From Mercurialis annua (Eukaryota > Streptophyta > Magnoliopsida > Malpighiales > Euphorbiaceae), in contig NC_065570.1 in NCBI RefSeq assembly GCF_937616625.2, positions 24,328,046 to 24,392,045 on the forward strand: 64,000 nucleotides of DNA, given 5' to 3'. Each line of letters starts with the position of its first letter. The stretch's first letter is position 1. The position numbers and the translations under genes were made by a program. Of the stretch, positions 24,020-35,603 are shown piece by piece. The notes under the pieces are model-generated. The model saw nothing but the letters and a program-made list of their open reading frames with translations. It searched no databases and was not told the DNA's origin.

Positions 24020-27000
24020 ATTTGTTTCGTAACCTTTGTAAACGTTTGGCTTAAATCGCTAAAAAGGTGAAACGTTTGGTTTTGTTTCATAACCTTTGTA
24101 AACGTTCGGCTTAAATTGTTAAAAAGGTGAAACGTTTGGATTTGTTTCGTAACGTTTGTAAAAGTTTTGCCTAAATTGCTAAAAAGGTGACACGTTTGGA
24201 TTTGTTTCGTAGCCTTTGTAAACGTTTGGCTTAAATAGCTAAAAAGGTGAAACGTTTGGATTTGTTTCGTAACGTTTGTAAACGTTTGGCTTAAATCGGT
24301 AAAAAGGTGAAACGTTTGGATTTGATTCGTACAGTTTGTAAACCCTTGGCATAAATCGCTAAAAAGGTGAAACGTTTTGATTTGTTTCACAAAGTTTGTA
24401 AATGTTTGGCTTAAATCGCTAAAAAGGTGAGACGTTTGGATTTGATTCGTAAAGTTTATAAATGTTTGGCTTAAATCGCTAAAAAGGAGAAACGTTTGGC
24501 TTAAGTAGCAAAAAAAAGTTAAACGTTTGGTTTTGTTTCGTAACATTTGTAAACGTTCTGCGTAAATCGCTAAAAAAGTGAAACGTTTCGATTTGTTTTG
24601 TAACGTTTGTAAACGTTTGGCGTAAATCGCTAAAAAGGTGAAACGTTTGGATTTGTTTCGTAATGTTTGTAAAGGTTTGGCTTAAATTGGTGAAAATGTT
24701 GGACAGTTGGATACGTTTCGTAACGTTTTAAAAGTTTAGTTTGAACTGCTAAAAAGGTGAAATGCTTGGATTTGTTTCGTAGCATTTGCAAACGTTTGGC
24801 TTAAATTGCTAAAACGGTGAAACGTTTGTATTTGTTTCGTAACTTTTGTAAATGGTTGGCATAAATCGCTAAAAAAATGAAATGTTTGTATATGTTTTGT
24901 AACGTTTATAAAAGTTTGGCATAAATCGCTAAAAAGGGGAAATGTTTGGATTTGTTTCGTAACGTTTTAAACGTTTGTCTTAAATCGCTAAATTGGGGAA
25001 ACGTTGGGATTTGATTCGGAACACTTGTAAACGTTTAGCTTAAATTGCGCAAAAGGTGAAACGCTTGGATTTGTTTCGAAACGTTTGTAAACGTTTTTCT
25101 TAAATTGCTAAAAAGGTGAAACGCTTGGATTTGTTTCGAAACGTTTGTAAACGTTTGTCTTAAATTGCTAAAAAGGTGAAACGCTTGGTTTTGTTTCGTA
25201 ACGTTCGTAAAGGTTTGGCTTAAATCGCTAAAAATGTGGAACGTTTGGATTTGTTTCGTAACGCTTTTAACGATTGGTTTGATTTCGTAGAGTTTGTAAA
25301 CGTTTGACTTAAATCGCTAAAAAGGTGAAACGTTTGAATTTGTTTCTTAACGTTTGTAAACGTTTGGCTTAAATTGCTAAAAAGGCGATCGTTTGGAGTT
25401 GTTTCGTAACGTTTGTAAACATTTGGCTTAAATTGTTAAAAAGGCGAAACGTTTGGATTTGTTTCATAACATTTTGTAAACGTTTGGCTTAAGTCGCTAA
25501 AAAGGGGAAACGTTTAGTTTTGTTTCGTAACATTTTGTAAACGTTTTCCTTAAATCGCTAAAAAGAAGAAAAGTTTGGGATTGTTTCATACCGTTTGTAA
25601 ATGTTTGGCTAAAGTCGCTAAAAAGGTGAAACATTTGGATTTGTTTTGTAACGTTTGTAAACGTTTGGCTTATATAGCTATATAGGTGAAACGTTTAGAT
25701 TTGTTTCGTAACGTTTGTACACGTTTGGCTTAAATCGCTAAAATGTTAAAACGTTTGGATTTGTTTCGTAACGTTTGTAAATGTTTGGCTTAAATTGCTA
25801 AAAAGGTGAAACGCTTGGATTTGTTTCGAAACGTTTGTAAACGTTTGGCTTAAATTGCTAAAAGGGTGAAACACTTGGATTTATTTCGTAATGTTTGTTA
25901 ACGTTTGGCTTGAATTGCTAAAATGGTGAAACATTTGGATTTGTTTCCTAACCTTTGTAAACATTTGGCTTAAATCACTAAAAAGGTGAAATATTTGTAT
26001 TTGTTTCGTAACGTTTGTAAATGTTTTGCTTAAATCGCTAAAAAGATGAAACGTTTGGATTTGCTTCGTAACGTTTGTAAACGTTTGGCATAAATAGCTT
26101 AAAAGGGGAAACGTTTGGATTTGTTTTGTAACGTTTGTAAACCTTTGGCATAAATCGCTTAAAAGGTGAAACGTTTGGATTTGTTTCGTAACGTGTGTAA
26201 ACGTTTGGCATAAATCGCTAAAAAGGTGAAATATTTGGATTTGTTTCGTAACGTTTTAAAAGTTTTGCTTAAATCACTAAAATGGGGAAACATTTGGATT
26301 TGTTTCGTAACGTTTGTAAACATTTGGCTTAAATTGCTAAAAAGGTGAAACGTTTGGTTTTGTTTCGTAACGTTTGTAAACGTTTGGCTTATATCGATAA
26401 AAAGGTGAAACGTTTGGATTTATTTCGTAACTTTTGTAAACGTTTGGCTTAATTGCTAAAAAGGTGAAATGCTTGGATTTGTTTTGTAACGTTTGTATAA
26501 ATTTGGCTTAAATTCCTTAAAAGGTTAAACGATTGAATTTGTTTCGGAACGTTTGGCTTAAATTGCCAAAAAGGTGAAACGCTTGGATTTGTTTCTTAAC
26601 GTTTGTAAACATGTGGCTTAAATTGCTAAAAAGTGAAACGCTTGGATTTCTTTCGTAAATTTTTAAACATTTGGTTTTGTTTCGTAACATTTGTAAACGT
26701 TTGACATAAATTGCTAAAAAGGCGAAACATTTGGATTCGTTTCATTTGTAAACGTTTGGCTAAGATTGCAAAAAAGGCCAAATGCTTGGATTTGTTTTGT
26801 AACGTGTGTAAACGTTTGGCTTTAATCGCTTAAAAGGTTAAATGTTTGGATTTGTTTCGTAATGTTTGGTTTTTTTTCGAAACGTTTGTAAACGTTCGTC
26901 TTATATCGCTAAAAAGGTGAAACGTTTGGATTTGTTTCGTAACGTTTGTAAACGTTTGGCTTACATAGCTAAAAAGGTGAAACACTTGGATTTGTTTTGT

Positions 27001-28160
27001 ATCGTTTGTAAACATTTGGCTTAAATTCCTAAAAAGGTTAAACGCTTGAATTTGTTTCGGAACGTTTGGCTTATATTGCTAAAAAGGTGAAACACTTGGA
27101 TTTGTTTCGTAGCGTTTGTAAACATTTGGCTTAAACTGCCAAAAAGGTGAAACGCTTGGATTTGTTTCGTAATGTTTTGAACGTTTGGTTTTGTTTCGTA
27201 ACGTTTGTAAAAGTTTGGCATAAATCGCTAAAAAGGCGAAACATTTGGATTCTTTTCGTAACGTTCGTAAACGTTTGGCTTAGATTGCAAAAAAAAAAGG
27301 CGAAATGTTTGGATTTGTTTCGTAACATTTGTAAACGTTTGGCTTAAATCGCTTAAAAGGTAAAATTTTTGGATTTGTTTCGTCACGTTTGTAAACGTTT
27401 GGCTTGAATCGCTAAAAAGGTGAAACGTTTGAAATTTCCTAACGTTTGTAAACGTTTGGCTTAAATTGCTAAAAGGGTGAAACGTTTGGATTTGTTTCGT
27501 AACGTTTTAAACGTTTTGTTTTGTTTCGTAACGTTTGTAAACGTTTGACTTCAATCGCTAAAAAGGTGAAATGCTCGGATTTGTTTCGTAACGTTTGTAA
27601 ACGTTTGGCATAAATCGCTAAAAAGGTGAAACTCTTGGATTTGTTTCGTAACGTTTGTAAACCTTTTGCTTAAATCTCTAAAAAGGTGAAATGTTTGGAT
27701 TTGTTTCGTAATGTTTGTAAACGTTTGGCTTAAATCTCTAAAAAGGTGAAACGTTTAGATTTATTTCGTAGCGTTTGTAAACGTTTGGCTTAAATCGCTA
27801 AAAAGGTGAAACAGTTGGAATTATTTCGTAACGTTTTTAAACATTTTAATTTGTTTCGAAACGTTTGGATTTGTTTCGTAACATTTGTAAACGTTTAGCT
27901 TCAATCACTAAAAAGGTGAAACGTTTGGATTTGTTTCGAAACGTTTGTAAACAATTGCCTTAAATCGCTAAAAAGATGAAACGTTTGGATTTTTTTGTAA
28001 CGTTTGTAAACGTTTGGCTTAAATTGCTAAAAAGGGGAAACGTTTGGATTTGTTTCGTATTGTTTGTAAATGTTTGGCTTAAATTGTTAAAAACGTGAAT
28101 CGTTTTGATTTGTTTCCTAAAGTTTGTAGACGTTTGGCTTAAATCGCTAAAAAGTTGAAA
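24020..28160 (+). repeat. segmental duplication in satellite, copy 1
   Basis: This ~4.14-kb stretch of about 69 units is nearly identical to 28290-32370. Diagnostic variants match one for one, including a run AAAAAAAA at 27290 (31500 in copy 2), GGTTTTTTTTCGAAACG at 26877 (31087) and GTTGGACA at 24700 (28967). The offset is 4267 bp at the left (24164 versus 28431) and 4210 bp at the right (27541 versus 31751), so the copies differ by about one unit. The reverse-strand ORFs in this region recur in copy 2 with the same sequence. Confidence 0.92.
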
Positions 28161-28289
28161 TGTATGGATTTGTTTCGTAACGTTTGTACACGTTTGGCTT
28201 AAATCGCTAAAAAGGTGAAACGTTTGGATTTGTTTCGTAAAGTTTGTAAACGTTTGGCTTAAATTGCTAAAAGGTGAAACGCTTGGATT

Positions 28290-31200
28290 TGTTTCGTAAC
28301 CTTTGTAAACGTTTGGCTTAAATCGCTAAAAAGGTGAAACGTTTGGTTTTGTTTCATAACCTTTGTAAACGTTTAGCTTAAATTGTTAAAAAGGTGAAAC
28401 GTTTGGATTTGTTTCGTAACGTTTGTAAAAGTTTTGCCTAAATTGCTAAAAAGGTGACACGTTTGGATTTGTTTCGTAGCCTTTGTAAACGTTTGGCTTA
28501 AATAGCTAAAAAGGGGAAACATTTGTATTTGTTTCGTAACGTTTGTAAACGTTTGGCTTAAATCGGTAAAAAGGTGAAACGTTTGGATTTGATTCGTATA
28601 GTTTGTAAACCCTTGGCATAAATCGCTAAAAAGGTGAAACGTTTTGATTTGTTTCACAAAGTTTGTAAATGTTTGGCTTAAATCGTTAAAAAGGTGAGAC
28701 GTTTGGATTTGATTCGTAAAGTTTATAAATGTTTGGCTTAAATCGCTAAAAAGGAGAAACGTTTGGCTTAAGTAGCAAAAAAAGGTTAAACGTTTGGTTT
28801 TGTTTCGTAACATTTGTAAACGTTCTGCGTAAATCGCTAAAAAAGTGAAACATTTCGATTTGTTTTGTAACGTTTGTAAACGTTTGGCGTAAATCGCTAA
28901 AAAGGTGAAACGTTTGGAGTTGTTTCGTAATGTTTGTAAAGGTTTGGCTTAAATTGGTAAAAATGTTGGACACTTGGATACGTTTCGTAACGTTTTAAAA
29001 GTTTAGTTTGAATTGCTAAAAAGGTGAAATGCTTGGATTTGTTTCGTAGCATTTGCAAACGTTTGGCTTAAATTGCTAAAACGGTGAAACGTTTGTATTT
29101 GTTTCGTAACATTTGTAAATGGTTGGCATTAATCGCTAAAAAAATGAAATGTTTGTATATGTTTTGTAACGTTTATAAAAGTTTGGCATAAATCGCTAAA
29201 AAGGGGAAATGTTTGGATTTGTTTCGTAACGTTTTAAACGTTTGTCTTAAATCGCTAAATTGGGGAAACGTTGGGATTTGATTCGGAACACTTGTAAACG
29301 TTTAGCTTAAATTGCGCAAAAGGTGAAACGCTTGGATTTGTTTCGTAACATTTGTAAACGTTTGTCTTCATTAAATTGCTAAAAAGGTGAAACACTTGGT
29401 TTTGTTTCGTAACGTTCGTAAAGGTTTGGCTTAAATCGCTAAAAATGTGGAACGTTTGGATTTGTTTCGTAACTCTTTAAATGATTGGTTTGATTTCGTA
29501 GAGTTTGTAAACGTTTGACTTAAATCGCTAAAAAGGTGAAACGTTTGAATTTGTTTCTTAACGTTTGTAAACGTTTGGCTTAAATTGCTAAAAAGGCGAT
29601 CGTTTGGAGTTGTTTCGTAACGTTTGTAAACATTTGGCTTAAATTGTTAAAAAGGCGAAACGTTTGGATTTGTTTCATAACATTTTGTAAACGTTTGGCT
29701 TAAGTTGCTAAAAAGGGGAAACGTTTAGTTTTGTTTCGTAACATTTTGTAAACGTTTTCCTTAAATCGCTAAAAAGGTGAAAAGTTTGGGATTGTTTCAT
29801 ACCGTTTGTAAATGTTTGGCTAAAGTCGCTAAAAAGGTGAAACATTTGGATTTGTTTTGTAACGTTTGTTAACGTTTGGCTTATATAGCTATAAAGGTGA
29901 AACGTTTAGATTTGTTTCGTAACGTTTGTACACGTTTGGCTTAAATCGCAAAAAGGTTAAAACGTTTGGATTTGTTTCGTAACGTTTGTAAATGTTTGGC
30001 TTAAATTGCTAAAAAGGTGAAACGCTTGGATTTGTTTCGAAACGTTTGTAAACGTTTGGCTTAAATTGCTAAAAGGGTGAAACACTTGGATTTGTTTCGT
30101 AATGTTTGTTAACGTTTGGCTTGAATTGCTAAAATGGTGAAACATTTGGATTTGTTTCCTAACCTTTGTAAACATTTGGCTTAAATCACTAAAAAGGTGA
30201 AATATTTGTATTTGTTTCGTAACGTTTGTAAATGTTTTGCTTAAATCGCTAAAAAGATGAAACGTTTGGATTTGCTTCGTAACGTTTGTAAACGTTTGGC
30301 ATAAATCGCTTAAAAGGGGAAACGTTTGGATTTGTTTTGTAACGTTTGTAAACCTTTGGCATAAATCGCTAAAAAGGTGAAATGTTTGGATTTGTTTCGT
30401 AACGTGTGTAAACGTTTGGCATAAATCGCTAAAAAGGTGAAATATTTGGATTTGTTTCGTAACGTTTTAAAGGTTTTGCTTAAATCACTAAAATGGGGAA
30501 ACGTTTGGATTTGTTTCGTAACGTTTGTAAACATTTGGCTTAAATTGCTAAAAAGGTGAAACGTTTGGTTTTGTTTCGTAACGTTTGTAAACGTTTGGCT
30601 TATATCGATAAAAAGGTGAAACGTTTGGATTTATTTCGTAACTTTTGTAAACGTTTGGCTTAATTGCTAAAAAGGTGAAATGCTTGGATTTGTTTTGTAA
30701 CGTTTGTATAAATTTGGTTTAAATTCCTTAAAAGGTTAAACGATTGAATTTGTTTCGGAACGTTTGCTTAAATTGCTAAAAAGGTGAAACGCTTGGATTT
30801 GTTTCTTAACGTTTGTAAACATGTGGCTTAAATTGCTAAAAAGTGAAACGCTTGGATTTCTTTCGTAAATTTTTAAACGTTTGGTTTTGTTTTGTAACAT
30901 TTGTAAACGTTTGACATAAATTGCTAAAAAGGCGAAACATTTGGATTCGTTTCATTTGTAAACGTTTGGCTAAGATTGCAAAAAAGGCCAAATGCTTGGA
31001 TTTGTTTTGTAACGTGTGTAAACGTTTGGCTTTAATCGCTTAAAAGGTTAAATGTTTGGATTTGTTTCGTAATGTTTGGTTTTTTTTCGAAACGTTTGTA
31101 AACGTTCGTCTTATATCGCTAAAAAGGTGAAACGTTTGGATTTGTTTCGTAACGTTTGTAAACGTTTGGCTTACATAGCTAAAAAGGTGAAACACTTGGA

Positions 31201-32370
31201 TTTGTTTTGTATCGTTTGTAAACATTTGGCTTAAATTCCTAAAAAGGTTAAACGCTTGAATTTGTTTCGGAACGTTTGGCTTATATTGCTAAAAAGGTGA
31301 AACACTTGGATTTGTTTCGTAGCGTTTGTAAACATTTGGCTTAAACTGCCAAAAAGGTGAAACGCTTGGATTTGTTTCGTAATGTTTTGAACGTTTGGTT
31401 TTGTTTCGTAACGTTTGTAAAAGTTTGGCATAAATCGCTAAAAAGGCGAAACATTTGGATTCTTTTCGTAACGTTCGTAAACGTTTGGCTTAGATTGCAA
31501 AAAAAAAAGGCGAAATGTTTGGATTTGTTTCGTAACATTTGTAAACGTTTGGCTTAAATCGCTTAAAAGGTAAAATTTTTGGATTTGTTTCGTCACGTTT
31601 GTAAACGTTTGGCTTGAATCGCTAAAAAGGTGAAACGTTTGAAATTTCCTAACGTTTGTAAACGTTTGGCTTAAATTGCTAAAAGGGTGAAACGTTTGGA
31701 TTTGTTTCGTAACGTTTTAAACGTTTTGTTTTGTTTCGTAACGTTTGTAAACGTTTGACTTCAATCGCTAAAAAGGTGAAATGCTCGGATTTGTTTCGTA
31801 ACGTTTGTAAACGTTTGGCATAAATCGCTAAAAAGGTGAAACTCTTGGATTTGTTTCGTAACGTTTGTAAACCTTTTGCTTAAATCTCTAAAAAGGTGAA
31901 ATGTTTGGATTTGTTTCGTAATGTTTGTAAACGTTTGGCTTAAATCTCTAAAAAGGTGAAACGTTTAGATTTATTTCGTAGCGTTTGTAAACGTTTGGCT
32001 TAAATCGCTAAAAAGGTGAAACAGTTGGAATTATTTCGTAACGTTTTTAAACATTTTAATTTGTTTCGAAACGTTTGGATTTGTTTCGTAACATTTGTAA
32101 ACGTTTAGCTTCAATCACTAAAAAGGTGAAACGTTTGGATTTGTTTCGAAACGTTTGTAAACAATTGCCTTAAATCGCTAAAAAGATGAAACGTTTGGAT
32201 TTTTTTGTAACGTTTGTAAACGTTTGGCTTAAATTGCTAAAAAGGGGAAACGTTTGGATTTGTTTCGTATTGTTTGTAAACGTTTGGCTTAAATTGTTAA
32301 AAACGTGAATCGTTTTGATTTGTTTCCTAAAGTTTGTAGACGTTTGGCTTAAATCACTAAAAAGTTGAAA
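28290..32370 (+). repeat. segmental duplication in satellite, copy 2
   Basis: Tandem copy of 24020-28160. The one-unit size difference lies near 29340: copy 1 has two successive GTAAACGTTTNTCTTAAATT units (25080-25180), while copy 2 has one (29340-29400) with a CATT insertion. Similarity ends near 32372, where copy 2 reads GTTTGGTTTTGTTTCATAAC and copy 1 reads GTATGGATTTGTTTCGTAAC. Confidence 0.92.
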
Positions 32371-32675
32371 TGTTTGGTTTTGTTTCATAACCTTTGTTAA
32401 CGTTTGGATTTGTTTCGTAACGTTTGTAAACATTTGGCTTAAATCGCTAAAAAGGTGAAACATTTGGATTTGTTTCGTAACGTTTGTAAACGTTTTGCCT
32501 AAATTGCTAAAAAGGTGACACGTTTGGATTTGTTTTGAAACCATTGTAAACGTTTGGCTTAAATCGCTAAAAAGGGGAAACATTTGTATTTGTTTCGTAA
32601 CGTTTGTAAACGTTTGGCTTAAATCGCAAAAAAGGAGATACGTTTAGCTTAAATCGCTAATATGAGGGAACATTT

Positions 32676-32680
32676 GGATT
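32676..32680. repeat. target site duplication GGATT, left copy
   Basis: GGATT before TGTCACGACC is repeated directly after the other end at 43750-43754. It comes from the GTTTGGATTTG part of a satellite unit. Confidence 0.93.
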
Positions 32681-34100
32681 TGTCACGACCCATTTTCATG
32701 AATCGCGACCGGCGCTAGGGTATGGGTAATGTAGTATCAAAACCCGTAGCTAGCCTTTCATTTAACATATAAACGCGTAAACCTGCAGAAAACCAATGCT
32801 CGGGGGCAACCGAGACTTCAGCCTAAATCTAGCAGTTATAATATTCAATAATTAAAATAACATGCTTTCCAATAATAGTATTTAATCGGTTTAACATAAA
32901 TAATCCGGAATAATCGTTTAACATGCCAGAGCAATAAATAATCAGTCAGACCAATCTGACAACAACTAGAATAAAATAAAGAAGTCTAGTTACTAATGCG
33001 GTCTAAGAATAAAACAGTTTTACAGTTTATCAAAAATAAATGGAACCTCCGAAGAAAAGTAAATGCGGAGATCACCAGACTCTCTCAGATCATAACCTTG
33101 GAAAAAATTGGGAAAACAACGGGGTCAGATATACTGAGATGAGTTTATACCACTATCTACATTTGTTAAGTGGAAAACCTTTAAAACTGTTTAAAACATT
33201 TAATAACGATATTACGAATAATAGTTGGAACCCTAATCCACAATTCTAAATAATAAACATAATCCATTAGGTCTGGTCCCGAGAGCTGAGCTACACCGAG
33301 TTACCATTGACCACACTTATACCAGAGTCCCGAGAGCTGAGCTACACCGAGTTACTCTACCTGGTCCCGAGAGCTATGCTCACACCGAGTTACCACATTT
33401 CCATATATACCTTACTCATATCATTACCGGTGCGCACGCAGTCCTAATGATGCCCATTAGGTAGCATGTTCCAACTAGAAGCCATAATATAAAAACAGTT
33501 CGAAATATACGTACATTATATATATTTAATATTAAAATAACAATTACTTAATAAAGTGGTAAATAGTAAGTACAAACTCACTGCTTGCTAATCCACGTGA
33601 ATACCGGCAAGCAACTAATCTTGGTTCGCCCCTGGAGCGCGAACAATAGACGGGTCTAGACAAATAAAATAATTATTGAAACAGACCCTAACTCTAGAGA
33701 GTACTAGACACCACATAGTACTAGCACAATTAACACGTCGGAAATAAACAGTCCAGAACAACACAAAAATACCCATTAGGTAATAAAGCCCAATTAATAT
33801 AAGTCTATTGAGTTCTCGCTTAAAATCCAATTTATAAATATTATTTAATAATCTTTAAATAATAATTAATTTCCAAATAGTGGGTTAGCCGAGTTATCAT
33901 TAACTACCAAGCTAACCTCACTTGTCGGGTGACCCAAGTCTAACCAGACTCAACACGTTTATCAATATAAACCCGAGTTTATATTTATAAAATACTTCAA
34001 TAAAATAATAATCCATTTTAAAAACGGAACTCAATAAATTCAATTTTAAGTAACCCAAGTTACAACCCAAAAATATAACCATTTTAAGTTAAATAAAGAT

Positions 34101-34182
34101 TAGGAACTAAACTGTACTTTAGCCAATTAGGGACTAAACTGTACTTTAGCCAATTAGGAACTAAACTGTACTTTAGCCAATT
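34101..34182 (-). repeat. 27-bp direct repeat x3 in LTR
   Basis: ACTAAACTGTACTTTAGCC recurs at 34106, 34133 and 34160, exactly 27 bp apart. Equivalent repeats are in the other LTR (about 42315-42395, partly degenerate), the coding-free element (13040-13115) and the solo LTR (50121-50204). Copy number varies between LTRs. Confidence 0.85.
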
Positions 34183-35268
34183 TGATTTTCAAAATCAATT
34201 TAATTACTTTTGTTCACAATCAATGCAAAATATAACGTTACTAATTAAAAACTTACTTAATTAGGTTATAAAGTAAGTTCAGGGGCTAAATTATAATTTA
34301 GCCAATTTCATGCCAAATTGCTATTCTTAATTAAATATAATTACCGGGGTAATTATATTAACTAATTTAAAATTTATTTTCGTTTATAATATTCTAATTA
34401 TCACGAAATCCAAGTTATAACCAAACAACGCTAAAGTTTAACTCAAGGATCTAATTTCTTTAAGCAAAATAATTTGGTGGTTATAGTGGCTATTTAGCCA
34501 TCATTTTCCTTTCAAAATGAAACAAACCCCGCCCATCAAACACACATAACAATTCACCATTCTTTTGTTACTGAACCTAAATCATAACTTCAATCCATAG
34601 GTTTTTAATCCATTAAATATCATTCTTGAATTAAACAACAATCATAATGATCAAACAAGCAACTAAAAACCCAACCCAAGTTACAGTAATAAGAGTTTGG
34701 AATCGGCAACAATAAATCGAGCGAGGAAGGATGGTATAACTCAATCCGAAAGCTTTAAACTATTAACTACTAAGCATATCAATGAATTCATAGCCATCAA
34801 ACAAGAACATCATGGACAAAAAGGGAGAGAAAGCATCGGCAGTAACTCTAACTACCCAAAACAGAATTATAATAACTCAAAACGGAAACCGTACAGCGAA
34901 TGGAACGAGATCGATAGCGTACCGTTCAACGAAAATGAGGTGGGGGATCGAAGATACTCGAGTCTAGAATCCACGGGATCAAACGAAACCAATTTCGATC
35001 TAGAAACGAGAGAGGACGATCAAAAATACGAAATTGCCGTTTAATACCAAAACTGAAATCTGACGAATTAAAGAACTTACCGAGGCAACGACTTTGAAGG
35101 ACGATTACAGCTTCGATTCTCAGCGAATGAACAAGAGGAAGACGACTAGGGTTTATTTGCAGCGTGGTGAAGATTTTCTATTTAGAAAATGTCCTTAAAT
35201 ATCGAGTGAATATAGGTTAGAATCGTGATGGAAGAGGGCCGTACGCAAGGCTCGTAAGGCCTGTGATG

Positions 35269-35384
35269 TTCTCGAAAGAGTAAAGCCCATTTGGGCTTGG
35301 TTCTCGTTCGAGAACCCCTGGTCTCGTACGAGACCAGGCCCTGCATATGATTCTCGTTCGAGAATCATAATTCTCGAACGGGAA
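35269..35384. repeat. palindrome cluster in left LTR
   Basis: It contains GGTTCTCGTTCGAGAACC (35299-35316), a perfect 22-bp palindrome (35317-35338, core GGTCTCGTACGAGACC), a 22-bp palindrome at 35347-35368 centred on TCTCGTTCGAGA, and TTCTCGAACGGGAA (35371-35384). The sister cluster at 43478-43580 lacks 12 bp that remove one arm of the 35317-35338 palindrome. Confidence 0.85.
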
Positions 35385-35553
35385 TCGTTCAAATCCTTTG
35401 TTTTTTCTTTTTTTGATTTAAACATTTTAAATGGTTGAACCACAAATTTACCCACTCACGAACCAACACGAACCCGACCATTAACTTCGATTTTTACTTC
35501 AAAACGATCGGAAAATTTGTCGGAAAAACGCTGAAAATTTACGGGGTATTACA

Positions 35554-35563
35554 TTCTCCCCAA
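35554..35563 (-). promoter_or_regulatory. polypurine tract of Tekay-like element
   Basis: On the reverse strand this reads TTGGGGAGAA, directly next to the LTR start. It is identical to the tract at 12113-12122. Confidence 0.9.
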
Positions 35564-35603
35564 CTAATTAAAAATTAGTCCTCGAATTTAACACGGTAAG
35601 CAA

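Larger units (their letters stand above)
14553..32680 (+). repeat. 60-bp satellite array, block B
   Basis: This is 18.1 kb of about 300 uninterrupted 60-bp units, all in + orientation and the direct continuation of block A. Besides full units there are recurring shortened variants: GAAACGTTTGAAATTTCGTA-type units (near 16120, 23745, 27425, 31635) and partial units with TAACGTTTTAAACGTTT (near 15900, 16255, 23500, 27175, 27505, 31385, 31715). Their recurrence shows higher-order structure. On the reverse strand one frame is stop-free in the consensus, giving a 20-residue periodic peptide (DLSQTFTNVTKQIQTF). These ORFs reach 189 codons but stop wherever a unit has an indel. No gene is supported. 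Confidence 0.97.
32681..35553 (-). repeat. 3' LTR (left end) of Tekay-like element
   Basis: On the plus strand it begins TGTCACGACC and ends GGGGTATTACA. In element orientation it starts TGTAATACCCC and ends GGTCGTGACA. It carries the ~28-bp triple repeat (33276-33392), a 27-bp triple repeat (34101-34182), the leader splice-donor-like site (35074-35080) and a palindrome cluster (35269-35384). A 115-codon antisense ORF (34697-35044) recurs in the other LTR (42907-43254). It looks fortuitous. Confidence 0.95.

Noticed and set aside
34697..35044. 115-codon ORF antisense in the left LTR, repeated at 42907-43254
   Set aside because: It is shared only because LTRs are copies of each other. The equivalent place in the coding-free element has just a short 60-codon antisense ORF, and no domain is recognised.
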